The notes below the pieces were generated by a model. That model saw nothing but the letters and a program-made list of their open reading frames with translations. It was not told where the DNA came from and did no database searches. Positions 38,922 through 50,853 of a DNA stretch of 64,000 nt are shown here, piece after piece. The position numbers and the translations under genes are program-made. Each line of letters opens with the position of its first letter. The first letter of the stretch is position 1. This DNA is from Lepidurus packardi (lineage: Eukaryota; Arthropoda; Branchiopoda; Notostraca; Triopsidae). The stretch is taken from NCBI GenBank assembly GCA_023053545.1, contig JAKZAN010000004.1, forward strand, positions 7,750,001 through 7,814,000, in the 5' to 3' direction.

Positions 38922-41418
38922 ATGTGTGAACCAAGGGTTAGGCAGCATTCCGGGAACGGGCATCGACGCGGGAACTCAAGTTTTGGATATGACAGGCAAT
39001 ACTTTGCAAGTGTTACACCGCCACCAGTTTCAGCGCCTCGGGTTGGTCAATTTGCAGCGGGTGTACTTGATCCGCTGTCGCCTGGGGCATCTCGATGACC
39101 ACGCTCTCGAGGGACTCACCAATTTGGTGGAGCTGGATTTGAGTGAGAATCTGCTGACGACCGTGCCCTCAATCACGCTGGGTGACACCATGTCCCTGAT
39201 GCGCTTATTGCTGAACCGCAACTCAATCCATCGTTTAGAAGCGGGCGCCTTCGCCCCATTGCAGCAGCTCGTTTCCCTCGAGTTGAGTCAATGCGATATT
39301 GACCACGTGGAGCGTGGGGCTTTTGACGGACTCAACAGCCTCGAATGGCTCAAACTGGACGGTAACAAACTCCGTAGCATGGGCGCGACGTTCATCCTAC
39401 CCCGCACTTTGCACGGTATCGATCTTCACAACAATCCTTGGCGCTGTGATTGTCGCTTGGCCGACATGCGAACCTGGATCGAGCGAGCCAATATCCCTTC
39501 CAACAAAGAACCCATATGCGTTTGGCCCCCACGTTTGGAGAAACGGACTGTCAAGTCCCTGGAGCCCCGCGAGTTCGCTTGTCCACCCGAGATTTCTCCA
39601 TCATCCATGTACTTGGAAGTCAGCGCAGGCAAAAACGTCTCCTTACTTTGCAAAATCACAGGGGACCCCGAGCCCCGGTTAGTCTGGTACCACCGTGGCG
39701 TCCGCCTCGCCCCTCCTTTGGCCCCCACGCTGGCTTACGAAGCGTGGGAGACTGACCCGGATAATCGCACTTACTTCCTCATGGTGGAAGGTCGCTTGGA
39801 AAAGCGCTCCGAGTTGTTTATCTTTAATGTCAGCGAGAAAGACAACGGTACTTTCACGTGCGCCGCAGAGAACCTGGCCGGCGCTGCGGCGGCAAATTAT
39901 ACTTTACGCGTCCTCATTCCGCCGTCGGTGGAACCCCCGCCAGCCATGTTAGTTGAGTACGAGTATTGGCTAGTCATTGGCGGGACGATTCTAGCCTTAG
40001 TCACGCTCTTTCTCATCATTACGATTATATTGGTGATCAAGTTCTGCTGTAGCCGAAGACGGCAGCTTGAGAAAGACGGGACGCAATCCAGGAAGAAATT
40101 CAAACGAGGCAGTGAAAGTAGTGGCTCCCTAGCGACTGCTACCTCAACGTCCCGTAGCGGAACGGAAAAGGGGGGTGTTGTTGGCATTAAAGGAAGTCCT
40201 TCGACGTCGACCTACGACATGGATGCTTCCGGACTCACCCATTTGACCGGCGTGGGGCTCGGGAGCTGCAGTAGCGGAGGAAGCGGCCCGTTGTTACTTC
40301 TGAAGACAAGTCACTCGTCGGGCTATGCCAGCTGTGTGACTGTAGCCGAGGCTTTGGATCGAAGTCCAGATCTCATTAGCGATGCTGCACGCGACAAGGA
40401 CCGATGGAATCATTTGTACCCCTCTTCCCATAGCAGCAATAATGCGATTCCGACGGCCAGCATTACGAGCAGTACAAGTCACGTTAATAGCAGCAGTCCA
40501 GCCGCACCCGAAATGGCACCGCAACACGTTTATGACATCTTGGGCCACGCACGCCAAGTCCATTGGCAAGATCAGAGTTACCCGCCCGCGCCTGTCCACA
40601 GTCCGCAGTATTATGTCAATCCCTTGCCTCAGCACCATCATCACTCACCCTTGATGTCTCCTTCCTCATCTGCCCATCACCCACAACCTCATACCCACTT
40701 TCACCCTCACCAAGTACTCGACCCTGATGGTTACCCACCGGATTACGGCTTACCTCGCCCCATTGACTTGGAGAGATCCTACTCCAGTGCGGGGACCGTT
40801 TATCATCCCGGGTACTTGCAAACGTCGCAGTTCTTTCCGGATCAAAAGTACCCGCTTCCGTGGTCATCCATGGCTCCACCTCCGCACGTTCATCCTGCTG
40901 CAGTGGCGGAGTGTTATGCAGACGACAGGTACCCGCAGCCCATCTACGGTTATGCTTGCAGTATGCCTACGATAGGAGCGCCACAGCAATACTCCCAAGA
41001 GGGTTTTCCTTCGCCGCCTGACGGCTACAAATCCACAGAATTAGCTGGCGGAGGAGCAGGGGAAACTACAGTTTCCGAGAGTAGTCGTGATAAAAGAGCG
41101 GAATATGCTGCACACCCCAGGGAACACTATCATCTTCCAACGGCAGGTTTGACGAGCGTTACGGCTACGGCTGCTGCACCCTATGATAGCCTCCGCAGAG
41201 CTCGTCTGCCTTCAGGAACGGCAACAGATACCGGCACCACAGCTGCAGCGGCAACAGCCACAAGGAATCCTTTACCGGACCCTTCTGTTGCTCCAGCAGC
41301 TTCTTCAACTTCCACAGGAGGACCATCATCATCATCATCAGTACGACATGACCGACCTGCCCATGAGAGCCCTGATGAAGGTTACGAGGATGAGCATACG
41401 GATGGCACTGAGATTTGA
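38776..41418 (+). CDS. kek: Kekkon-family LRR-Ig transmembrane receptor
   Basis: One uninterrupted frame of 880 residues. Order: hydrophobic signal peptide (about 12-31); LRR N-terminal cap with cysteines at 33, 37, 39 and 50; leucine-rich repeats (about 65-215) with motifs such as LVELDLSENLL and LEWLKLDGNKL; LRR C-terminal cap with cysteines at 224, 226, 248 and 269; one Ig domain (about 275-380; cysteines 292 and 362, W304); membrane helix at about 398-423; then a cytoplasmic tail of about 450 residues rich in Ser, Pro, His and Ala. N-glycosylation sequons are at 287, 330, 351, 357 and 374. The tail ends PDEGYEDEHTDGTEI; the last residues (T-E-I) fit a class I PDZ ligand. Known Kekkon proteins are cell-surface modulators, for example Drosophila Kek1, which inhibits the EGF receptor. 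Which Kekkon paralogue this is cannot be settled by eye. The ATG at 38776 is the only one that places the signal peptide first. Confidence 0.93.
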   Translation: MWRRQSRTSRNFWVLLFSSSLVSWLQAAVVEGCPELCVCKWKSGKQTVECVNQGLGSIPGTGIDAGTQVLDMTGNTLQVLHRHQFQRLGLVNLQRVYLIRCRLGHLDDHALEGLTNLVELDLSENLLTTVPSITLGDTMSLMRLLLNRNSIHRLEAGAFAPLQQLVSLELSQCDIDHVERGAFDGLNSLEWLKLDGNKLRSMGATFILPRTLHGIDLHNNPWRCDCRLADMRTWIERANIPSNKEPICVWPPRLEKRTVKSLEPREFACPPEISPSSMYLEVSAGKNVSLLCKITGDPEPRLVWYHRGVRLAPPLAPTLAYEAWETDPDNRTYFLMVEGRLEKRSELFIFNVSEKDNGTFTCAAENLAGAAAANYTLRVLIPPSVEPPPAMLVEYEYWLVIGGTILALVTLFLIITIILVIKFCCSRRRQLEKDGTQSRKKFKRGSESSGSLATATSTSRSGTEKGGVVGIKGSPSTSTYDMDASGLTHLTGVGLGSCSSGGSGPLLLLKTSHSSGYASCVTVAEALDRSPDLISDAARDKDRWNHLYPSSHSSNNAIPTASITSSTSHVNSSSPAAPEMAPQHVYDILGHARQVHWQDQSYPPAPVHSPQYYVNPLPQHHHHSPLMSPSSSAHHPQPHTHFHPHQVLDPDGYPPDYGLPRPIDLERSYSSAGTVYHPGYLQTSQFFPDQKYPLPWSSMAPPPHVHPAAVAECYADDRYPQPIYGYACSMPTIGAPQQYSQEGFPSPPDGYKSTELAGGGAGETTVSESSRDKRAEYAAHPREHYHLPTAGLTSVTATAAAPYDSLRRARLPSGTATDTGTTAAAATATRNPLPDPSVAPAASSTSTGGPSSSSSVRHDRPAHESPDEGYEDEHTDGTEI

Positions 41419-43226
41419 AATGTTTCGGGATTGTGTGTGAAACAAAAGCGAAAAAGAAGAGAGAAGGACCAGTTTGGAAAAGAAATTCCACCATTCAAAG
41501 ATCCTTTTTACAAGTTTGTAAGAAAATGAAAAAACAATTCATATATCGGAAGCGGAAGTGCGGCTCCCAAACTCAGGGTATTCTTATCCTTTCTAGGGAT
41601 CTGAAAGTGCGCTTGCGCGAAAACAGCAAACCAAACCAAAGTAACAATTTTGTATATAATCTAGAAAAAATGGAATTTGGGAGAAACATGACAGTGATTG
41701 TGCGATTAAAGATCGATTATCATTATTTCCCGACTTCCAGAATGTCTATCATGTTGCTTTAGGCATCAAAAAGTTAATAGCGTTTTGGTACGCAAAGTCA
41801 TTGTATACATTGTACAGACAATTTTCGTTGCCCAGAACTTTATAAAAGCTGACCCTTTCAATTAAGAACCAAAAATGCACAATTTGTATACTTGGAGCCT
41901 TAGGGTTTATGACTAGATTTTCCTCTCCTTTTCTAAGGAGGCTAGAGGGTGCGAGTAACGATTCCTCACGCTTCATCGTATCTGCGTTAATGTGAATCGA
42001 GTCCTTTCCAGGGAGGTGAATCTTCAACTAAGTTTGTCTTCTCATTTATGCAAAACGATGACGGTGCTATGCTACAACTAGCTCCTGGGAAGAGCCTAAA
42101 AGCTTGGGTGTATACGATGGGTAAAGCTTTGATGAGTTTCCCTTACGGATGCTGACGGTTTTCATCAGGAATAAGAACCCATAACACGTTTCCCCTACAT
42201 GCTATCCGTCGAGCGAGATCCTTGTTACTTTCCGCGAGGGTTAGAAGTGATTACTAAGGTAAAAAAGAAAAATTATGCCTGGAAAAGGAAAGAGAGAACG
42301 AAAAATACGTAATTTTCCTAGACATCTCGCTAAGGGCGACTACACCAGTTAAGTATTGGAGGACCGTTGGAACATATGACAAAGGGAGAACAATGGAGGG
42401 TTAAAAAAAAGGAAAGGCTTCATCATGCTGCGATGCCAGATCTACAGAAGCGTGAGATAAAGGATTTTTTCTGAATTCTTATATTTTGTTACAAAAACGA
42501 AGGGTCCCGTTGTCGAAGCACCCAAAAGGGAATGTGTACGATATAATCTGCGGGAGGCAAGAAATATACACAAGGAAGCAAGAGATATAGTCTACCCACG
42601 TTAAGAAAAAATGGGACGTAGTGTTTTAGTCGGGGGTAAATGCCTTGTCATTTGAGCAGTGGTCGTTTTTATATACTTTCCAGGTCGTTTCTTCCTCGGA
42701 AGCTTGTTGGTGGGGAGTATCGCGGATTGCCGAATGCTAAGCTTAAAAGATAGCCCAGCTCATAAAAGGACAAGATACACTAATGAAGATCAATTAGAGT
42801 ATTGCGTTGAGGTGGCCGTCTAAGAACGAGACAAAGGTCATAAGTCTTAGAAATTTTCTCGTCTGTAGCGACTAAAAGTCTTAACGAAACTCATTATCGG
42901 ATCCTTGGCTTACACGGTATTGAGTGTGGTAAAAAGGCCCATCAAAAGGACTACTAGTCGTTGCAACCGATCAATAAGATACTTGTCGGTTTCCATGCCT
43001 CGCATTATTTTTCATCGACGTATCATTTCCCAAACCGAACGCGAGCCAGGTAGCAAGGTAAGAATAATGGGAAAACGTCGTCAACCAGCAATATGCCGAT
43101 AATGGGATAAAAGCCCTGGGATCCTGGTTCAGAGTTCTGGCTTTCAGTGCAGTTCGCTTTTCACACTCCGAATCCAGACTCGAGATCTAACTACATGCGG
43201 TGTTTGACAGGTATGGTGGGTTGAAA
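41419..43226. other. Kekkon 3' flank and THOC2 upstream region
   Basis: No coding exon recognised. An ATTAAA at about 41704 is a possible polyadenylation signal for the Kekkon-like transcript, with no stronger AATAAA nearby. The THOC2 promoter and 5' UTR must lie toward the right end; I could not place a start site. Confidence 0.5.
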
Positions 43227-46200
43227 ATGGCGTCTACAATGTTTTCGAGTGATACATGGAAAAATTGGGAAAAGAGTGGCAAAAATGAATTGTAAGTAGT
43301 TCGTGTGAAGTATTTTGTTTATAGTTGTTCTGTTTAGCAATTATTCTATGTCATTAAATGTATATTGGGAAGTTTTTTGGACATGTTTTTATTGTTAGCG
43401 GTTTTGCAATCTCGGCATTTGTTATTGATTACAAATTCTATTATCTAGCTTGAAAATCTGCAAAGGAATCATACAAAATGCGGACGTTTCTTTGCTACCA
43501 AGCAGTCAAGCCAGCCTGAGCATTTCCAGAGCCGTATATGAATTGCTCACAAGTGTAGCGTCTGGCTCTCTGAGGAAAGACACTGCAGTAGGAGTTTTAT
43601 TGGAACTAACGGTAAAATGCTTTCCTAAACTACCCTTTACGCTTGTGTTCTAAATCAGCTGTTTATTGAGTAGAATGCACATCCTGACTTTGCATCATTG
43701 GCACTTGATGTGCTCAATATCTTGGATGTAGAAACCACCTGCCAAGAGAAGCCGGAGGAAAGAGAGCGGCTTTGTCTCTTTGCCAAAGAATCCGAGAAGG
43801 TTTTAAGCGATTTGCTGATGAAGGAACGTCTAGAAATGGATAGTTTGCAAGACTTTGGGATCCTCAAAGATAAGAAGATGTTCTACACCAGATTTATCAA
43901 AGTTAAGACAAAGCTTTTGTAAGTTGACTGCTTTCTTCTCTTGTTCCTTATGCTAATGGGAGTATTTTAATTAGTTATAAGCAGCAAAAGTTTAACCTGT
44001 ACAGAGAAGAAAGTGAAGGCTACGCCAAACTTGTTACAGAACTTAATCAAGAAGTGGAAGGATGTATATCTCCAGCCTATATGTTAGATGTCATTAAGTC
44101 TCTTATAGGTAAGCTCCTAAAAGCCCTATTAAACACAAATGACCGACGCTATCGCTCTAATAGGTTGTTTCAACTTGGATCCTAATCGTGTACTGGACGT
44201 AATCTTGGAATCCTTTGAATGTCGACCTGAATTGCACGCCCAATTCTTTATTCCAATCATCCAATCGTACATGGCCGATCCGCAAACACTTTCAGAAGTT
44301 CTGGGGTTCAAGTTTAAGTCTTATCAATCCAGTCTGGACGAAACCACGCCAACTTCTTTGTATACCATCACAGCCCTCATGATTCAGCACAAGCTAATAT
44401 CTTTGGAGGACATTTATGTTTGGGTAATCATGTTTTGTTTTGATTTTATCGCGTTCTGGAAAAGCGTAACGAAAAAGAACCCCATTACTTTATGTAGCTG
44501 GCCCCGGAAGATAAAACGATCCAGGATGCGGCCCAGAAAGAGTTAGCTGAAGCTAAGGAGTATGCCCGGAAGTTGGGGATTGTTTCGACCGTCGCCAAAG
44601 ACGAGGAAAAGATAGAAGAAGATCTTGAAGACCCGAAAGAAATAGTAAGTTCACTTTTATTTGTATTTTTTCTTCTTGCTTTTGGGAAACGCGTTGTGTA
44701 CCAAGAAACACACTCGAACGTTCTCAAGTTTCAATCAACTCTAGACCAACTTGGAATTGAGTCCATCCAAGTCTGTATCCTCCCCAAACTCTTGACTTTC
44801 AACCTAAAACGGTTCCTTATTTAGGAAACTTAATAACATGTCTGGATTTTCTTTCACAGTACGCCAGAAATCAGAAGTTTGGCCTGTGTGAGGCTTTGTT
44901 GAGTATTGGCGCTTGGCCTGCAGCCCATACCATGTTAACTCGCTTACCCGAGTTTTATACCGTCACGCATGCACCCATAGCCAAAGCGTGCTGTCAGCTT
45001 ATCCACGCTACGCTTGAACCAGTGTATAGAGAGTGAGTTGGTTTTATGGTGGAATTTATTCGCGTTCTTGTGATATTAATCGAGTTGTTTCGCGGGGGGT
45101 TATTAGACGTTGTGCTTTGTTTGGTTCTATGAAAGGTCGAGTCATTCCGCCTTTGCCTTATCCCTGGGCCCCTAAGCCAGCCACGACTTTAATGGAATTT
45201 AAGGGTACTGTGGTGCCAATGTTATGCCTGCTAGGACCTCACGCATACAGCGACCCTCTTTTACTCTACAAAGTGGTTCGCATAGCCAAATCAGCCTTGT
45301 CAGAGGTAACATGAGTTATGCCCTAATACTTTACTTTATGTATTTTGTTGGCTTTTGGGATGATTAGATGGGTTCTTCTGAAATAAAAGCGGCGCCCCAA
45401 GAAGATTCCATCTACTATGACATCTTGACGTTGATGGATGAAGTGGTGCTACCCTCATTAGCTTTATTGGACGCTAATTGCTGTTTTGCTGAGGAAGTTT
45501 GGTCGGTTTTGAAACAGTACCCTTATCAGAATAGGTAAAGCTATCTGATTCTTGTTACAATAAGGGTTATAAACATGACCGGTTCCTACAACTTGCCTAT
45601 TCTTAAAAATTTATGTTGTAGGTATCGCTTGTATGGATTATGGAAGAACGATAGTGTTATGATTCATCCGTTATTGATCCGGAAGAAAGCTGATTCCGTG
45701 AAACGAATAAAATCTATCATGAAACGCGTGAGCAAGGAGAATGTAAAGCCCACGGGACGTGTTTTGGGCAAATTGAGCCATTCCGTTCCAGGATTCCTTT
45801 TTGACTATGTAAGTTCAGTAGCAGACTTGGGGTCTGTGTTTGGGTTAAGGTGTAACGAGCAAGTCTGTGATGTACTGTAACTAACTTTCTGGGGGGAAAC
45901 TTGCCGTGTTTCTAGGTTCTATCGCAGTTGCAGTTGTATGATAACCTCATTGGACCTGTGGTAGACTCACTCAAGTATCTTACTGGCTTATCCTACGACG
46001 TACTGGGATACTGTCTCTTGGAAGCATTGTCCCATCCGGATAAGGAAAAGACCAAAACGGATGGCACCTCTATTTCGCCTTGGCTAACGGCTTTAGCTGC
46101 CTTTACTGGGACTGTCTTCAAAAAGTACAACATTGAGCTGACAGGACTCTTGCAGTACGTGGCCAACCAACTCAAAGCAAAGAAAAGGTGAATTTTTTGT

Positions 46201-49200
46201 CATTTTATCTCAGATTAAATTAACTAAATCTAACAAAATTTCTTTTCAAGCTTGGACTTGCTCATTTTGAAGGAAATTATTCACAAAATGGCTGGAATTG
46301 AAGCCGCGGAAGAAATGACGGGCGACCAGTTAGAAGCCATGCAAGGGGGAGATTTACTTCGTTCGGAAGTAATTATTTTGTTATGTTCATTTCATGTATT
46401 TCGTAAGGAATCGTTGCCTGCATGTGTGTGGCAGTTTGCTTTACCAACTGGGAAAGATAATTAATTATTCTTGCTCTTATTTCCTCTCTAGGCAGGCTAT
46501 TTTAGCCAAGTTAGGAACACGAAAAAGTCCTCGACACGCTTAAAAGATGTGCTCGTTGAGCACGACCTAGCCGTGTCCATGTGCCTCTTAATTGCGCAGC
46601 AAAGAAATTGCGTGATTTACCAAGAAACAGAGTCCAGTCACTTAAAACTAGTGGGGAAGCTCTATGACCAAGTAACAAGTTTTTTAAGTATGCTTAATCC
46701 ATTACTAATGGGATTTTTGGCAGTGTCAAGATACTTTGGTGCAGTTTGGCACGTTCCTTGCAGCCAATTTAAGTGTGGATGACTACGTCGCACGTTTTCC
46801 CCCTTTATCGTCTTTACTGCAAGATTACTACATCAGCTCGGACGTGGCCTTTTTCTTGACCAGACCTATGTTTGCCCACGGTATTACGGTACGTTTTCAC
46901 ATTCATTTTGTGTCTTAAAATTACGTCTTAATTTTGTATTTTGTGTTTTTAGCAAAAGTTTGATGAGTTGAGACGAGCTGACAAGAACTACCGTTCGTTA
47001 AGTACTGCTCAAAAACATGCCAAGTACTTGGAAGCCTGCGAGGCGGTCATGTTACCCGTAACGGAAGCCGTTCGACCCTTGCATTCCCCCAGGATATGGG
47101 AAGATCTCTCTCCGTCTTTCTACGCCACTTTCTGGTCGTTGACTATCTACGATCTTCAAGTCCCTTCTCCAGCTTACGAGCGGGAAGTCTTGCGGGTCAA
47201 AGCCCTCCAGTCTCAGAACGCTGAAGCAAAAGACGTGGTAATGTCCCTTTTTTATGAAAATGTGTCAGGCTTGATACATTTGACTGAATTTGTACTCATT
47301 TATTCCCCGGCTTGGGTGGCATGCATGGAAACAGCTGGCGAGTAAGAAGAAAAAGGAGCAAGATCGTTACACAGCGTTGATTGAAAAGCTACAAGATGAA
47401 GAACGACGTCAGAAAGAACACATGGAGCGAGTCATGGCTCGTCTCCGAGCGGAAAAGGACTCGTGGTTTTTGTGCCGCTCTGCGAAAACGGCCAAGACGG
47501 AAACTATTACCCAATTCTTACAACTGTGCCTGTTTCCACGCTGTCTCTTCACAGCGTCTGATGCGATTTATTGCTCCAAGTTCGTAGAAGTCATGCATCA
47601 ATTGAAGACACCCAATTTCTCCACCTTAATTTGCTATGATCGGGTACAAAGAAAAAAGACTTAAAAACGTCAGTCTTATTTAATGCTTTTGTTCTTCTTT
47701 AGATTTTTTGTGACATCACGTACACTGTTACCATGTGCACCGAGAATGAGGCAAATCGTTATGGCAAATTTCTCTGCGCCATGCTCGAAACCGTAATGAG
47801 ATGGCATTCCAACAAAGCAGTTTTTGACAAGGTAATTCTACTCTTCTCAAAATATCGAAAAATTAGAAAATTGTATACATTATAATGCATTGTGATTAAA
47901 GATGTTGTAATTTCTGTGGTTTTATTTATTTATTCTTGCAGGAATGCGCGCTTTATCCTGGTTTTGTAACCAAATTTCGCGTGGGCAACCAGCCTTCAGA
48001 GACCAATGACCACGTGGATTTTGAGAATTACCGCCATGTTTGCCACAAGTGGCACCATAAGATCGCCAAAGCTTTGGTCGTGTGTTTGGACTCGAAAGAT
48101 TACGTGCAAATCCGTAATGCCTTGCTCGTGCTCATCCGGATCATCCCCCATTTCCCGTTACTGATGCCTTTGGCTAAAGTAGTCGACTCCAAAGTGGAAA
48201 CGGTTAGAGCCGAGCAAAAAGAGAAGCGTCCTGATATCTTCGTCTTAGCAACGTCCTACAGTGGCCTTTTGAAGACGAGAAAGAACTTAATGATGCAAGA
48301 AAGCGAGTTCCACGTTGTGGCTAAGAAACCTGTGAGTTGCAAACTAGTCTTTTGTTTTCATGCATTTAATTTGCGTTTCTCAGGCGCCAAAACCTGTTCC
48401 CGCTGAGACCGCACCTGAGAAAGTAATAACCGAGACGCCTGTTAATGGTAAATTTTTTATTATTGTTATTTTTTGGAGACTTTCAGTTATTTCGTAGTAG
48501 TGTTCTTGACTTTTTTATGCGTTGCATTAATTTTTTATGTAATGTGTGTTAAAAATTGTTTTAAAGATTCAAAAATCTCAGAAATTTTCGTATTTTAGTG
48601 CATATTTTAGTAAGCGTGTTCTTCAGAGCTTTTCGACAATCCTTGCTGCTTTAAAATAAATTTTGAAGTAGCTTGTGGGTTAAGCTGTATTGTAAAGTTT
48701 AAAAATGTAAAAAAAGTTAAAAGTTAAAAACACTTAAAAAGTTATAAACTTAAAATGTTAAAAAGTTTAAAATTTTAAAAGTTTAAACATGAAATATGTG
48801 GAAAATTTTGGCCGCGGGTCGCTCTTAATTGCTATACACAGAGCCTAAATTACGCACCATGCTTGACGTACTTTTGAATTTTTATATAATTTTTTGAAGA
48901 ATAGGCAATGTAACTTATGTTTTGTGTTATGTGTAGGCGTGGAAAAGTCTACAGCTGTGAAAACCGAGTCTGGGAATGTGGCTTCTGCAAATGGGACGAA
49001 GGAAAGACCAGCTGTGACCAAGGAAATGCGAGCGGAACGCTTTAGGGAGGCTGTGAAGAAGGAAGATGATAACAAGAAGCGGTCCAAGGATAAACGTGAG
49101 GAGCGAGATGAACGCAAAGTAAATATCCCTTTTATTGCTTGGTGATGATTGCTTAGGTTCCTTTCGTTGGCCCTAATAACAGTCAATTTATTTTTTATAG

Positions 49201-50730
49201 GAACGGGACGATGACCGGGAGCGGGTTCGTGATAGCGAGGACGGCGAATGGAGTGAACGCGAGACCGTGCGAGATGGTCCGGAAGAAAAGGGTATGAAAC
49301 TGCGTTTCATTTTGAGGTTGAATTAACTCACTTTTTTTTATTTTTTTTATTAGATACCAAGAGAAGAAGAACGGATTTGGGCTCGGTGCCCTTAGCTACC
49401 CCATTGCCAAAGGTTAGTATGAGGAGCTGATGCCCTTTGCACGGCAGCGGCCTTACGCTTTCATCCCTTTCTTCTACTTGACTGAGAAACAAAGAATCGC
49501 AAAAATTTCGAGAATTTCACAAGGCGAGAATTGAGGCAAAAAGAAAGAATGAGAGCTAACACACCATTGCCAACTAGAAAGAGAAGCGCTACTTCTTTAC
49601 CGTACCCAACACCCTACACATGCTGGCCACACGAAATGAATCTGGAAAGAAAAGAAGAGAGAAATACGCGATGCGATGGGATACTAGATACGGCGACACG
49701 CATTTGAAGGATTCCTTTTTCTTACCTGTGGGGGGTGGGGCCAAGATTTGTTGTCTTAGCATGTTGTGGATTACCCCCCAACCGTCTTCCTCCTTTTCCA
49801 ACCTTACAGAGCGAGAACTGGAATGGTGTAGCAGCGTTGACATGGGGGAAAAATAAGTTTTGGTGCTGGCAACGGACAGCTCCTTGAGTGTTGGGCGACA
49901 CAAGAGTTGAAAGTGCCTTCCAAAATTATATTATGCATATTGTTTGTAAAGAAAAAAAAGAGAAAAAGGCAAGGATGAAAGGCGATGATGGGTTGTATTG
50001 GGGGTGCCTGTTTTGCGGAATCCGGCAAGGCTGTTGTCAATTGTGATCCCAAACTTGTGTTAGAGCCCAGAGCGAAATCGTGAACGGGAAAGACCCCGAG
50101 GAACAAGCGGGAAGGAAAAGGACCGTCAGAGAAGCCAAAGAAGCTCAGATGCCACGCCTACAAGCGGTACCAGTTTGAAGGAAACCATCGATTCTGATGA
50201 TGACTGGGATAAGGAAGAAGATCGGGATAAAAAGGAGAAGAGGGTTAAACGCGATCGAAATGTATGCTCTTTTTTTATTCATTTGATGAATTGAAATATG
50301 CTCAGTACATTGGGCATTTTCTTTGGGATTCTATAGGAAAGGTTAGTCGAAGAGCCGGTCGAAGTGAAGAGGTGGAAGGAAGATAAAGAAGATAAAGTGA
50401 AATCTCAAAATGGAAGTCCTAGTGATTCAACTGAGAAACGTAGTTCACGAGTGAGTAGAATGTGTAGATACTGTAATTTACACTATTTTCCTTACTCACT
50501 TTTTCTTAAAATTTTCTCGAAGGAGGTTACCTACACCCGGGACAGAGAAGATCGGCATCTAGACAGAGCAGACCGTACTGACCGCGAGAAACAATATCCT
50601 TTTCTGACATAGCGAAAATTATTATATTTTTAGTTGTTAAGGATTTATGTAGTGTTAGGTAAATTTTGATGTTAGAGATTGTTTCCCTTAACTCCTTTGT
50701 ACCAGACGAACGGACACGAAGCGCCGATAA
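43227..50730 (+). CDS. THOC2: THO complex subunit 2, 26 coding exons, complete
   Basis: Coding exons: 43227-43291, 43449-43611, 43674-43918, 43975-44108, 44164-44423, 44498-44644, 44860-45032, 45107-45305, 45368-45534, 45622-45808, 45916-46187, 46251-46368, 46492-46671, 46724-46888, 46953-47237, 47335-47643, 47703-47831, 47942-48331, 48384-48447, 48937-49118, 49201-49291, 49354-49412, 50064-50261, 50337-50450, 50523-50593, 50703-50730. They total 4395 nt, giving 1464 residues (human about 1593). Landmarks shared with animal THOC2: WKNWEKSGK near the N-terminus, [33 protein letters not shown]-like [52 protein letters not shown]. The last ~250 residues are a charged Lys/Arg/Glu/Asp tail, as in relatives. 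THOC2 is the large scaffold of the nuclear THO/TREX complex coupling transcription to mRNA export. The final intron appears to be U12-type AT-AC; ignoring it would end the protein at an in-frame TAG at 50610-50612. Confidence 0.95.
48448..48936 (+). other. THOC2 intron 19 with AT-rich low-complexity stretch
   Basis: This 489-bp intron joins phase-1 exons (G|GC). About 48691-48790 is nearly all A and T, built from drifting TTAAAA(A)GTT-like units, and looks like a decayed simple repeat. Confidence 0.8.
49413..50063 (+). other. THOC2 intron 22 (651 bp)
   Basis: The longest THOC2 intron; donor GTTAGT, acceptor TTGTGTTAG. Open frames of about 78-104 codons on both strands overlap each other and show no family likeness, so I treat them as chance. 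Confidence 0.8.
50594..50702 (+). other. Putative U12-type AT-AC intron, last intron of THOC2
   Basis: The 5' end is ATATCCTTTT, matching the minor-spliceosome 5' site consensus. The 3' end is AC, preceded by CCCTTAACTCC, close to the U12 branch-site consensus TTCCTTAAC, with the branch adenosine about 12 nt from the 3' end, the spacing expected for this class. Splicing joins CA|C and yields a basic end [11 protein letters not shown], resembling the Lys/His/Arg-rich THOC2 terminus of other animals. No usable GT donor gives an equally good result. Confidence 0.8.
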
Positions 50731-50853
50731 TTGAGAGGTTGGGGACAGTACGATCTTGGCAGATCGCTGAAGATTCAAAAGTGGAAGTGGAACGACGTAT
50801 TTGAAGTTGAGGTGAATGCGCGCCTAGCAACAATACACAAGTTTTATAGTTGG

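Noticed and set aside
38776..41418. LRIG, LINGO or other LRR-Ig receptor instead of Kekkon
   Set aside because: LRIG has three Ig domains and many more repeats. The short repeat array, single Ig and PDEGY-type tail fit Kekkon better.
50523..50612. THOC2 ending at the in-frame TAG at 50610-50612
   Set aside because: The U12 AT-AC splice signals and the better-matching basic C-terminus make a further exon more likely; the shorter form could exist by intron retention.
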